A stretch of 64,000 nt of DNA, taken from Rotaria sordida. Lineage: Eukaryota > Rotifera > Eurotatoria > Philodinida > Philodinidae. The notes under the pieces were generated by a model. That model was not told the origin of the DNA. It worked only from the letters and a program-made list of their open reading frames with translations, and did not search any database. A program made the translations under genes and the position numbers. Positions 23,662 through 34,533 of the stretch are shown here, piece by piece. Every line of letters starts with the position of its first letter. Within the stretch, counting starts at the first letter, position 1. Location: assembly GCA_905250125.1 (NCBI GenBank), contig CAJNOL010000790.1, positions 1 through 64,000 on the forward strand, in the 5' to 3' direction.

Positions 23662-24279
23662 GAGGGAACGTTTTCAACTGTCAAATCCCTTTTGAGTTCA
23701 GACTTTGTGCATAAGATAGACCCCCGTGAGGTATGAAAAATCCCAAAAGATTAAATCCCCTTAGGCCTTCTATCCAGAGTTATAGGCATTTTACTGGAAT
23801 TTTAGCCTAGAGCATGGTATATACGAACAAATCGAATGGCGATATTTAGATCTGAGATTTTGCCCACAGACAGATCTATTTATGAATAGAATGTCCTGAA
23901 AATTTTAGCTCAAAAGAATGTTTCCTTTCCAATATATTAAAGCCCCAAAAATGACTCATATACGACAAATGATGCTATGATTTTCTGTTTTTTAGGACTT
24001 TAATATCTTGGGAAGGAAAGGTTCTTTTGAGCTCAAATTTTCAAAACATTCTACTCATAAATAGATCTGTCTGTGGACAAAATCTTAGATCGAAATATCG
24101 CCATTCGATTTGTTCGTATATACCATGCTCTAGACTAAAATTCCAGTAAAATGCCTATAACTCTGGACAAATGGCCTAAGGGGATTTAATTTTTTGGAAC
24201 TCTTCATACCTCACTGGGGTCTATCTTATGCACAAAGTCCGAATTCAAAAGGGATTTGACAGTTGAAAACGTTCCCTCA
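23662..24279. repeat. Foldback element, arms about 285 bases
   Basis: GAGGGAACGTTTTCAACTGT at 23662 returns as ACAGTTGAAAACGTTCCCTC ending at 24279. The two arms match along nearly their whole length with scattered substitutions; the loop is about 60 bases (around 23945-24005). No open frame, no clear target-site duplication. Confidence 0.9.
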
Positions 24280-25019
24280 TAAGATGTAAGTTCTGAGTAA
24301 CAGATTGTTCCTTCATAAAATATTATATTCTGCATACGTACTTATGTCAACATGACATACTTATTCACACAAAAAGTACTCAAGTCATAGAACAACAAAA
24401 CGATAATTTCATACTGACATGAAATACATCCATCTAAACACACACATACACCATATTGAATGTTTCTGAGATTTAAAGTAAAGCAGGTGATTCTGTTTCA
24501 TAAATAAACATTTAGAATTATTTGCGCCTGTTATCTTCTATACAAAAAACAGTTGAAATCTAGAATATTTCTGTTTAGTCGATTTAGATTGTTGATAATG
24601 TCATTGCTGAAACAACAAATCAGCTCACAAGATGTTTTACAAAAATTTAGTTGATATCAATAGAGACTAACTAAAACTTTTCGTTCCAAATAACATATTT
24701 GAAAGGGCGGAAGATGCTGAAAGTCTTTCGAAAATGACTTCTCTCGTACTTTAAAACATTTTCTACCTACTGTGTCATCTGATGTTCTTTCGAATGTAAT
24801 TTTTGGAACGAAAATTTCTACATAATAGAAAAAAAGATAAAGTGTTCACATGAATATTGTCAGATATCTGTCGTAAAAATTGTCCAAAAAATGTTGTCTA
24901 ATATTGTAATAAATGCGTATGTATATGTAAGCATGCACAGAACGAATGACCAACCGATATTACAGTGGTTGGTGAGATGATAAGTTAATTTAAAAAGTTG
25001 TAGTTTCGGAATTGTCAAG
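24280..25019. other. Intergenic region, nothing convincing
   Basis: AT-rich; no gene or repeat structure supported. Confidence 0.5.
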
Positions 25020-25250
25020 AATTACGACTCGACCCAATTCTCGAAATTCCGTACCGGAATTGGGTGAATTAAAAAGTAGGGGGAGGTACATGATTAATGA
25101 AGACATTGCAATTCTGGAATTGCACGGAAGTCCGTGATGACTGAATCTCAGCGGTTCTGGAATTGGAAGGAATTCCGTGCGGACTGAATTTTAGCGATTC
25201 CAGACGTGTTGGAATTGGAGAGAATTGATTCCCGGGGCGGAACTGGTTCT
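25020..25250. repeat. Degenerate tandem repeat, unit about 44 bases (GGAATTG-rich)
   Basis: Units resembling TTCTGGAATTGGA...GAATTCCGTG...CTGAAT...AGCG occur at about 25108, 25154 and 25198, with weaker copies before them. The minus-strand frame at 25069-25254 is translation of these units. Confidence 0.6.
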
Positions 25251-25688
25251 GCAATGTTCAACATTGCGAAATAGGATGACTGCTCCTCGTATGTATGTGG
25301 ATTTTTGCGGTTACATGTGCAATCTGATCATTCAAGCATGAAAAAATACAGTTTGTGAAGAAAAAGAAATCCTTAATAGTTAATGAATTAGATTCATTTT
25401 TGGTGTATTATAGTTGCAAGCCTCTAATGGTATGTTTCTTTTCGAATAAATTAATGTGTATTGAATCATTTGGGTGTCTGAAAAAAGTACTGCAGGCTCG
25501 TAGAATAGGCACTGAACAATACCAGTGATAATGATCTTGTATCTCATGAAGGAATAGGTTAGAGAGTAGCAGAGAAGGGAGAAAAATAAGTTGTTGTTAA
25601 TAGAATCATATATATGAGTAAATATACAGTCAGAAAAAAAAGATACATTAAAAGAATTTAATATGTTTACTTTAGAGAAGAAATTGGC

Positions 25689-28600
25689 ATGAACGGTCCA
25701 GAGCAAACACTAGAAATTGTAAGTAAACAAATATCAATTCACATATGTATTGATAGTAAAAATTGAATTAAAAAAATGGTTGTTATTTTATAAATTTAGA
25801 ATGATCACAAATTAAACCTTCCTGATCTTTATCAACGCTACAATACTGATCCAGAAGCAGTCAGTGTTATAAATCACTAGTTCATTCCGAGACTTTTTTC
25901 ATCTTCATAGGGTTTAACAGATGCTAAAGCGAAAGAAATTTTTAATCGTGATGGTCCCAATATGTTGCCGCAACCAAAGACAACACCGGAATGGATGAAA
26001 ATTTGTAGAAAAATATTTGGCGGCTTTGCACTTTTGTTCTGGATTTGTGCGAGTCTGTGCTTTATCGTGCATGCTCTTACAACGGCGACACATCACGAAA
26101 ATGTATCAATCAGCTACGTGCGTAGTATCAATCATTTTCTTTTCATATGTACATGTTACGAAAATTCTAGTTATGGCTCGGCATAGTGTTGATTATCGTA
26201 GTGATTGTCACTGGCTTTTTTTCATACTATCAAGAATCGAAAATTTCACCAATCCTGAATCAAATATCAGATATGTAAGATGATTTTTTTTTGGCTTCTT
26301 CATTTGTGTTTTTCTGTGATATAGGATTCCTGAAGTAAGTGTATATATTGGGCATTATGGTATAATCATCTTCTTTTCTCAATCTAGAAAGCAGTTGCTA
26401 TTCGTAATGGTGAGAAACAAATAATAAACGCCAAAGATTTAGTAATAGGTGATATTGTCAAAATCACGTTTGGTGACAGAATACCTGGTTAGTTTCTTTT
26501 GAAAAAAGAGCGAACATTCATCTGACTTTCTATATGAATAGCTGACATTCGCATTATCGAATCGAAGAACTTCAAAGTCATTAATTCCTCCCTGACTGGA
26601 GAAAGAGAACCACAAATACGTTCGACTGAATTTACCAATGAAAATCCATTAGAAACGAGAAATTTGGCTTTTCTCAGCACCATAGCGGATGAAGGTTTGT
26701 ATGATATTTTTTACGCAATATTTTGCTTATATTTAAGGATTTATCAGGCACTGCCAAAGGTCTTGTCATTCGTACGGGCGATCATACTGTAATTGGTCGT
26801 ACTATCAATTCGATTTCGAATCAATCTACTGGTGACACATCGCTTACTAAAGAGATCTCTCACTTGAATTATAGCATCACACGAGTAGCCGTCATTCTTG
26901 GTATATCCTTCTTCATCATCACACTTAGTTTCGGTTATCCATTCATCGAATCAATCATTCTTCTCATCGTTATTATCATTGCTAATGTACCTACAGGTCT
27001 TTCCATCACTATCACGGTAAATAGCGACTGTTGAAGAAGAAGAATTAGAAATGAATTTTTCTCGTTGATTACTGCTTTAGATATGTTTAACATTGATAGC
27101 AGAAAGAATGGCTAGAAAAAATTGTTCGTTGGAAAAGTTGGAAGCTGCTGAAACTCTCAGTTCGACATCGATCATCTGTGTGAATAAAACCGGTGTATTG
27201 ACACAAAATCAGATGGTAGTTGCTCATATGTGATTTGATAATGGAATTGTCGAAGTGGATGTCAGTGAAAATCAAGCCTGTGAGTTATTTTTTGACAATA
27301 CAGAACAAAAAAAAAGGAATTGCAGAAATTTTTAGTATCTACCTTCGACAAAAATTCACGTGGTTTCTTGGCACTATCTCGTTGTGCTACGCTGTGCAAT
27401 CGAGCTGATTTCAAACAAGATTCTGAAAATTTAGCGCAACCAGTGTTACAACGCGCATGCAATGGTGATTCGTCTGAAGTCGCTCTACTAAAATGCGTTG
27501 AACTATCAGTTAGTAGATTTTCTTTCATCGATTATTCTTTCATAATTTTTAATTCGTATAGACTGGCAATGTAAGCAGATCCCGTGAGATACATCCAAAA
27601 GTGTGTGAAATTCCATTTAATTCAACAAATAAATATCAACTGTCGATTCATGAATTGAATACTAATATTGAAAGTGAAGAAAATTCTCGGTCTTATTTAT
27701 TAGTGATGAAAGGAGCTCCTGAAGGAATTATTGAACGATGTTCAACAATTTATATCGATGGTGAAGATTTGGAAATGAACGATTGTAAGTGTACTTTTAC
27801 TATAGTTAAATATCATTTATTATCTTTATTAAATATTTACAGACTGGCGCACAGCATTCGAACATGCGTATTTGGAGTTGGGTAAACTAGGAGAACGAGT
27901 CTTGGGCTTTTGCGATTTGTGTTTACCAGGCAAGGAATATCCGTACGGATATTCATTCGATACGGATGAAGTTAATTTTCCTACAACAAATCTTCGTTTT
28001 CTCGGTCTCATGGGGATGATCGATGCGTCGAAGGCATCTGTTCCTGACGTGTCCGTGTCGCCAAATTTTTCATTTTTTGACCTTTAATCTGACTTGTTTT
28101 TCTTATCATAGGATAATGAAGTGTCGTTCGGCTGGAATCAAAGTGATTATGGTAACTGGAGATCATCCAATTACCTCGAAAGCCATTGCCCGTACTGTGG
28201 GCATCATTTCGAAAGGCTCAGAAACAGCAGAAGATATAGCAGAACGTTTGGACATTTCTCTAGAACTAGTGGATTCGAATGATGCTAAAGCTTGTGTTAT
28301 TCATGGTAATGATCTTAGAGCAAAATCACCAGAAGAAATTGATGCATTGCTAAGAGATTATCCAGAAATTGTCTTTGCCCGAACATCTCCTCAACAAAAA
28401 GCCATTATTGTTGAAGGTGAGCATGACATTATCGACAAAGAGATATTAAGATCAATACTCTATTTAGCATGTCAACGACAAGGTGATATTGTGACTATGA
28501 TAGGCAACAGTGTCCATGATTTACCAGCTTTGCAACAAGCTGATGTCGGGATAGTTATCGGTTCGTTCGTATTTTTTCTCTTTGTCACTATCTGAAACAG

Positions 28601-29682
28601 GCTGATTGATACATGTAGGTATTGATAGTTCGGCTATATGTAAACAAGCAGCAGAAATAATTATGATGGACGACAATTTTGCTTCGTTTCTGACAGGTGT
28701 GGAACAAAGTCGTCTGATGTTTGATAATTTGAAAAAATCAATTGCCTACACCATGACATCAAACATTGCCAAAATGATTTCAGTTCTGATTTTTTTGTTA
28801 ACAAATATACCGTTAGCATGGGGAATCACTACTGTTTTGTGTATCGAATTCATGAATATAATGGGAGCTATTTCATTGGCTTATGAGAAAGTGGAAACAG
28901 ATATTATGAAGAGACGACCAAGAGATCCAAAGCATGATCGACTTGTGAACAAACGGTAAAGAACTTGACATAGTGAATCGAACAATGAAAACATTGACTA
29001 TTTTTTTTAGCCCTGCATTAATAACTTTCAGTCTCATAGGAATCATTCAAGTAGCGACTGGATTATTTGCCTATTTCTTGATCATGATCGAGAACGGCTT
29101 TTCACCATCACATCTTTTTGATCTGAGAAAGTCATGGGAATCAAAAGATGTTAATAATTCCTATGGTCAAGAATGGGTTCGTATTTCACCACTTATTTAA
29201 CTTTAAAAAAAAAATTTTGTTTTTTCAGACTAACGAACAACGCAAACAACTGAAATTTACATGCTACACTGCTTTCGTTATCACTATCATCATTTGTCAA
29301 TGGGCTACATTGATCATATTCAAAACTAGACGAGATTCCATCTTGCAACAAAACATGAAGTAAGTTCGCTATTCGGATAAGAAATCTATATATTTGTAAT
29401 TAAATAGCAATTTAATGTTAAATGTTGGGATGATATTTGAAACTATTCTGCTTGCAATTATTTCCTACATAATATATTCCAATACAGCTCTCAATACCTA
29501 TTCATCGAAGTAAGAATCGATATGATTGTTACTATGTTTTTTAAATTCGATTGTAATATAGATTTGGCTGCTGGCTTCCGGCATTGTCCTATGTTATTCT
29601 CATTTTAATCTTGGATGAAGTGCGTAAATACATCATTCGCAAACATCCTGGCGGTGTGGTGGACAAAGAAACGTCGTATTAA
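25689..29682 (+). CDS. Na+/K+-ATPase alpha-like protein, catalytically degenerate, with one in-frame TGA (19 exons)
   Basis: P-type ATPase alpha subunits pump cations by phosphorylating the Asp of DKTGT. Nineteen exons can be joined in frame (exon ends include 25718, 25859, 26117, 26274, 26334, 26487, 26694, 27016, 27279, 27508, 27784, 28050, 28416, 28560, 28955, 29176, 29359, 29509); introns are 48-81 nt, and the coding length is exactly 997 codons, close to the family's roughly 1,020. Family signatures remain: [36 protein letters not shown]-like MDDNFAS, and a C-terminal ETSY. Lost residues: DKTGT is NKTGV (Asp to Asn, codon 346); PEGL in M4 is PTGL; M5 PEIT is AKMI; M6 DLGTD is EFMNI; TGDGVND is IGNSVHD; TGES is TGER. 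A TGA at 27231-27233 replaces the Trp of HMWFDN. So it cannot pump; it is either a pseudo-pump with another role or a young pseudogene. The start at 25689 is 13 nt after an acceptor-like TTTAG. Confidence 0.87.
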
Positions 29683-29998
29683 CTTTTTCGAGATTACTTA
29701 GTTACACTTAGATTTTTTCACTAATTTAGAATTCTTAGTCAGTTTAGTGTATTCATTTATAAAGTTTTACTAATCAAATCTTATTTAGTTCCTGAGCTTT
29801 TATTCAATTAATAAATTTACCAGAACAAAACATGACATTTAAACGAATTCTAAACTAAAAATACATTTGTTTTTTTTATGACCAATGCAGTTCAACAAAT
29901 GAATACAAACGTTTGAAAACACAATCCGTGTAATTTAACCTTTCCTTTTCAATCATTCGTGCACAAATACATTTTAGACTGAGTTGAATGGGACGTAT
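29683..29998. other. Convergent intergenic region
   Basis: Lies between the 3' ends of the ATPase-like gene and the FEM-1 relic. AATAAA-like words occur (about 29808), consistent with 3' end processing; nothing else is seen. Confidence 0.5.
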
Positions 29999-31290
29999 TC
30001 AGAAAAGACTTTTGACTTTCTCGTGTATAGCATAATCTTCTGATGTTCCTCTCTGTGCATATGCATCAAGATGCGCCCCAGCATCCACAAGTAATTTGAA
30101 TTTAATTTCTACGTCATTTAGTTGTTCATCGGTATAATTTTCATATTCATCTTCAGCAAGTTCATGTAATGATGTATTATGATGACAAACAATCGCATTG
30201 ATCGGTGCCCGGCAGGACAGTAATAACATGACTATCGGTAGAGATGGAAAATAAGTAGCGTAGATCGAGACGATCCACTAGGTCCCTTGACTGTGCGGAC
30301 AAACACGCAAACAAACAGTCATTTTCGAGATTAAGACCTTGACTACAGTCAAGGAAATTTGTGACAATATCGATACTAGTATAGTTATGGTATTCCATTA
30401 AAGATAGGTGTAATAATGTTTCGTTATCGGATATTGTACGCCAGTCTAAGTCAATAAATTGTTGAACTCGTTGAAGAAAAACTTTTCGTCGTTTTTGTTT
30501 TTTTTTTACCACTGCATATTAAGATCTGAAAGAAGTCACACAATAGAAAAAAATCTGTATCATATTCAAAAAGATTATCAAAAACAGAGTTATGATTTGG
30601 GTTTAAAAATGTATCTCTGATTTCATTCTATCTATGAGATTTTTTGCAAACTGAAAGCATCTACGGAAGAAATTACTAAACTTTTTCTCATTTACATTAA
30701 TCCCAATAAAGAGAAGATTGAGTATGATATATAAACATTTATCTGCATTGTACATCTCAATATCATCGACTTGATTTGATGACCAAAGAAATTTTTGATT
30801 TTTTTGTTTGACATCCAATGCTGATGTAAGATTTCTATTCCTAATACATTCATTTTCAGTTGCTTGTAATACTTTTAGAAATAAATCAAATTGAATTTTC
30901 TTTGCTCTATTATGATGGATCATATCACCCATAGTAATAGCATATTCCTCTAGATCAGATATACATTCAGGTAAATCAATTTGTGTTTTTATTCCGAGAT
31001 GATATGCATGTAAATATAATTGAAAAGAACGCTGATATTCCTCACAAGATCTATATTTTCTAGCCTGATTACTAAATGAAGATAAAAAACTCGACGTGAC
31101 ACCCATTTGTTCCCGTATTATAAAACCTTCCATAATGATACGATCTCGATCATTTTTTTATTAATTCGAACTCTTCATTTGTTTGACATTCTGTACAATG
31201 TCCATAGACTTCAACTGGAGATAGCAGATTGTTTTTGAGAATTGATACCTTTGAATTTCTATATCTTAACTGCATTGCCCAGAGCAGATA
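29999..31290 (-). pseudogene. FEM-1-like ankyrin protein, 5'-truncated pseudogene
   Basis: FEM-1 proteins are ankyrin-repeat substrate receptors of CUL2 ubiquitin ligases. On the minus strand the middle and C-terminal parts are readable: AMQLRYRNSK, VEVYGHCTECQTNEEFELI, IIMEGFIIREQMG (31290-31095), a TPR-like helical region to 30603, NETLLHLSLMEYHN, LLLSCRAPINAIVCHHNTSL and LLVDAGAHLDAYAQ, ending at 29999. Frame breaks: an A7 run near 31158 (in frame with six A), a T run near 30605, an A10 run near 30490, and an indel near 30233. Several are at homopolymers, so sequencing error could explain part. The 5' end is abrupt: upstream of HYLLWAMQL the sequence becomes a telomere-like repeat and the N-terminal ankyrin half is absent. 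Confidence 0.75.
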
Positions 31291-31432
31291 GTGGTAAGGG
31301 GTGGGTATGTGGATGTAGGTGTGGGTCAAAAAGAGTATCAAGGACATCCACATCCACACCCCACAACCCACATCCACACCCGACCCACACCCACATCCCA
31401 CACACCCACACATCGACACTCACACCCAATAA
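31291..31432. repeat. Telomere-like block abutting the FEM-1 relic
   Basis: GGGGTGGGTATGTGGATGTAGGTGTGGGTCA (read in pieces from 31298 to 31327) is followed after about 20 bases by some 80 bases of CCACATCCACACC / CCCACA units. Order G then C. It replaces the 5' half of the FEM-1-like gene. Confidence 0.85.
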
Positions 31433-31517
31433 GCCCTTTGTGAGTATCGTAAAAATATCATAAAAGCTGTAAGGATTTATTATTCTACGCTTTTTTTTTA
31501 CAGTGTAGGAGTTTTCG

Positions 31518-31644
31518 CTATTATGCATATTTTTCATTTTGCGCATGGGAAAAATTATCAAAATATGTCTTTAAGAATTTGTTCATAGAAATTTTGATAG
31601 AGCTTTCCAAGACGCATCTTTTAAAGAAAAACTAAAGGTTATAT
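31518..31644. repeat. Dispersed repeat, copy 2 (copy 1 at 8539-8663)
   Basis: Nearly identical to 8539-8663 (GCGCATGGGAAAAATTATC and CCAAGACGCATCTTTTAAAG in both). It runs into the assembly gap at 31645, so its far end is unseen. Confidence 0.85.
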
Positions 31645-31744
31645 NNNNNNNNNNNNNNNNNNNNNNNNNNNNNNNNNNNNNNNNNNNNNNNNNNNNNNNN
31701 NNNNNNNNNNNNNNNNNNNNNNNNNNNNNNNNNNNNNNNNNNNN
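31645..31744. other. Assembly gap (100 N)
   Basis: Exactly 100 N, the usual placeholder for unknown length. It falls at the end of the dispersed repeat, as expected if the repeat broke the assembly. Confidence 1.
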
Positions 31745-31885
31745 CAAAAGTTACACCAAAAAATACGATTTGCAGTCGTTTTGTCGTTGGTCGATACTAT
31801 TCTTAATGATACATAACTATTTCACTTTCAAATTTAACAAGAATTATTTCATCTTCATCCAACTTTCAATATATGATCTGCTTAT

Positions 31886-32187
31886 TCGAATGATTCAGAT
31901 CGAGAGCTAGCAGTTGTGAAAAAAAAACAACTTGTATTTCTTCATAAAAAATTTAGTCTTGATTCTATTTATGGACAATGCTCATTCATTTATATTGGTA
32001 AAAATGGACGAACAGTTGCAATAGTAAGCAAAAAATTCTTTCAATTATCTTGTACATATATGTTATTGAAATTATTGGTGATGAAGATCAAGCATTTATT
32101 TTAGTCTTTGTTATTGTTCTTAGTCAAATTTTATATGATAAAAAGAATCAAACAGCATTGATGGTTGAAAAATTTAAACTGAATTAG
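31886..32187 (+). pseudogene. Relic of a scramblase/LURP-one-like (tubby C-terminal fold) protein
   Basis: The frame reads SNDSDRELAVVKKKQLVFL, then KFSLDSIYGQ and GKNGRTVAIVSKK, followed after a one-base frame change at the A6 run (about 32030) by VIEIIGDEDQAFILVFVIVL and LYDKKNQ to a TAG at 32185. The pattern (beta strands, GxxVAxVSKK, then VEIxGDEDxxFILAFVIVxDxI) resembles the phospholipid scramblase / LURP-one family. The N-terminal part would lie in or before the gap. One extra A would restore the frame, so an assembly error is possible. Confidence 0.5.
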
Positions 32188-32920
32188 CCCAAAAAAAAAA
32201 TTGTACTACCTTTTGTAAATAAATAAATATAGCGACTTCTGGTGAGATAAGTTTTTGATAAATTGCTTCTCTTGATTTTCTTTCGAACTAAATAAAAAGA
32301 AACAGTAAACAATACAGAACTTCTTTTCACATATCTATTTTGTAAAAGGACTTAATACGATGTGGATATGACCTAGCAAAGAAAATATTAGACTTATTTG
32401 ATCAATTAGAATAAACTGATGTTATAGACAAGATGGAATAAAGTTTTGTTTTAAGCACAGTGCACACAGGTGAAAACGCACGAAAAATCGAGTTTCAATG
32501 GTTTGATTGCAGCAATGCGATCAAAATGCATTGGGTAACATGCTTTACAACATATGCTTTTTCAAACACTGAGTGTCTAGTTGAAAGTGTCCGAATTTTT
32601 GCGATGTCGAATACCTTGATATGGTTAATACAGTTAAATGTTTCTTTCTGAACTCATGTAAATGTGATTGTAGTGTGAAAGATAGTTCACTATTAAAATG
32701 GGAAAACTCGAACACTGTTGATGGTATACAAGACATTATAAGAAAGAAAATTTCACTTTGTTACAATGCATTATTTGCGTGAATTTGAATGTTTGAGTAG
32801 ACCAGAGTCTTTTTAATGGAAATCACTTTGTGAAAAAAAACAAGATAACTATTTGAACTAAGCTTGTTTGCAGAATTAAATGAAAAATGATAAATAACCT
32901 ATTCAGTACAATTCAATAGA
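32188..32920. other. Intergenic region, nothing convincing
   Basis: AT-rich; small overlapping frames at 32460-32736 have no recognisable features. Confidence 0.5.
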
Positions 32921-34335
32921 TTAGTAAATACGCATATACTGTTCACAAAGCGCTTTGTCAGTGAGTTCACTGGTTATTTTTAATTCGTGTTTTTTCATGT
33001 TGAAATACGTATCGATCAGTGGCTTTGGCAATTCCCGGATAAGATCACTGTCGTTCGACAGCATTTCTAGAGCATCAGAGAGATTCGACGGTAAGGTAAT
33101 AATATTGCGCATTTCTCTCTCATTATTGCTTAATTCATGGGGATCGATGTCAGTTATTGCTTTCAAGTTCATATTTTGTTGAATGCCAAGTCGTCCGGCA
33201 ATGAGTATGGCAGCCATACTCAGATGTGGACTAGCCGTAGCATCTAACGGACGAAACTCTATGTTGTATTGATTAGCAATCGATCGATTTCCAAGACTTA
33301 CAGTAGGACAGATACGCAAGGAGGCTTCACGATTGCGATAACCCAGACAGACATAAGCTGAACTCCAGTGATGCGGTTTCAGTCGCATGTAAGAAACTGG
33401 TGTAGGTGCAGTAAGTGCGCAGAGTGCCGGTAAATGATTTAGCACGCCAGCTGCCCAATGCTCGCCCAGTTCCGACAAATCATAACGACGTCCTTTTTCA
33501 TAGAGTAATGGCTGTCCGTCAAGATTTTGAATACTCAGATGCAAATGAACACCATTGCCTATGGCATCGACATATGGCTGCGGTGAAAAACTAGCATGCA
33601 TATTCATTTGTCGAGCAATATCTCGAGTGATCTCACGCACATTAACAGCACGATCTGCAGCGGCAACACCTTCAGTAGATCGACAAGTGATTTCGTACTG
33701 ACTTCGTCCATATTCGGGGAGAAACATTTCTGGTTCGACGCCTGCAGATTGAAGAGCAGCGACTAACCATCCAGCAAAATCAGCCACGTGCCGGTGTGCT
33801 CGCAAAGAGAATGCTGGTAAATCGCTCATACATTGTCGTCCATTCAATATGAATTCATGTTCGAAGGCAGCTGTAACTCGCATACCGAGCATATTATGAT
33901 AACGTTGAATTTCTTGGCGAAGAAGCTCACGTGGACAAACAGACCAAGCTTTACCATCAGTTTCGATAATGTCACAATGAATAATATCGAACATCGGTGC
34001 TGTTGGATTTGGTCCATTACTGATTCGAACTCGGCTCTTGCGGTCAGGTAATAAACGTAGATCACCATGTGAACCCCATGGGTTTGAATCAGCAATAACA
34101 TCCTGTGGTGTCAGAGCACTGTCAGCTGGTACCCAACCACATCCACTGTTCCAATAATCATCGATAGCTTCTGATGGGAATGTCCGACCACGTGTAATAC
34201 CAGTCAGATCCGTTGTGACTAGCATTGTCAGTACGGTTGGTTGAAGAGATGAACGAACGGGTACTGATAAATTCTTCTGTTGATCATTAATAGCTAATTT
34301 TATCGAGGAATCGTTGTCCTTAGAATTATTATTAC
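32921..34335 (-). CDS. Glutamine synthetase (bacterial GlnA/FluG-like), second exon of a possible fusion
   Basis: Glutamine synthetases ligate ammonia or an amine to glutamate using ATP. The frame shows the type I order: beta-Grasp strand LVTTDLTGITRGRTFP, metal-site EHEFIL, EYGRSQYEI, GNGVHLHLSI, NREASLRICP, and IEFRPLDATASPHLSMAA. From the first Met (34225) it is 434 aa. The open frame continues upstream in phase to an acceptor (TTTTATAG, AG at 34337-34336), giving a linker NNNSKDNDSS... before the beta-Grasp. The core has higher GC than the flanks and no intron. It is unlike animal type II enzymes and fits bacterial GlnA/PuuA-type or fungal FluG-type proteins, so horizontal transfer is likely. 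Substrate could be glutamate plus ammonia or a polyamine; I cannot decide. It may be joined to the isochorismatase at 34534-35140, or be a second cistron made by trans-splicing. Confidence 0.88.
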
Positions 34336-34533
34336 CTATAAAATAGTAGATAAACAGAATTCTAGATAATATAATGTATATCTATGTTTGTCTAGAGGAT
34401 ATTTCTTTCTCCCATAAAAAGTTTATTAGTGCTGAATAGTGTATCAATCTATGAAAGACTATACTGATATATTCTAGAAGAATCCGTGATATGTCTCGCA
34501 AAGTTTCATAAAACTATCATCACAATACGATAC
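34336..34533 (-). other. 198-nt candidate intron, or intercistronic spacer, between isochorismatase and glutamine synthetase
   Basis: Minus strand: a GT at 34533-34532 (GTATCG, a weak donor) and a good acceptor TCTACTATTTTATAG ending at 34336. Removing it joins CAA-G to GT-AAT in frame and gives 673 codons. No alternative ATG-plus-donor in phase is found inside it. The same acceptor could instead take a spliced leader. Confidence 0.5.

Noticed and set aside
25069-25254. 61-codon frame with RPGNQF/SRT repeats
   Set aside because: Translation of the GGAATTG tandem repeat.
31259-31561. Cys/Gly/Val-rich frames on both strands
   Set aside because: They are translations of TGTGGG/CCCACA repeats.
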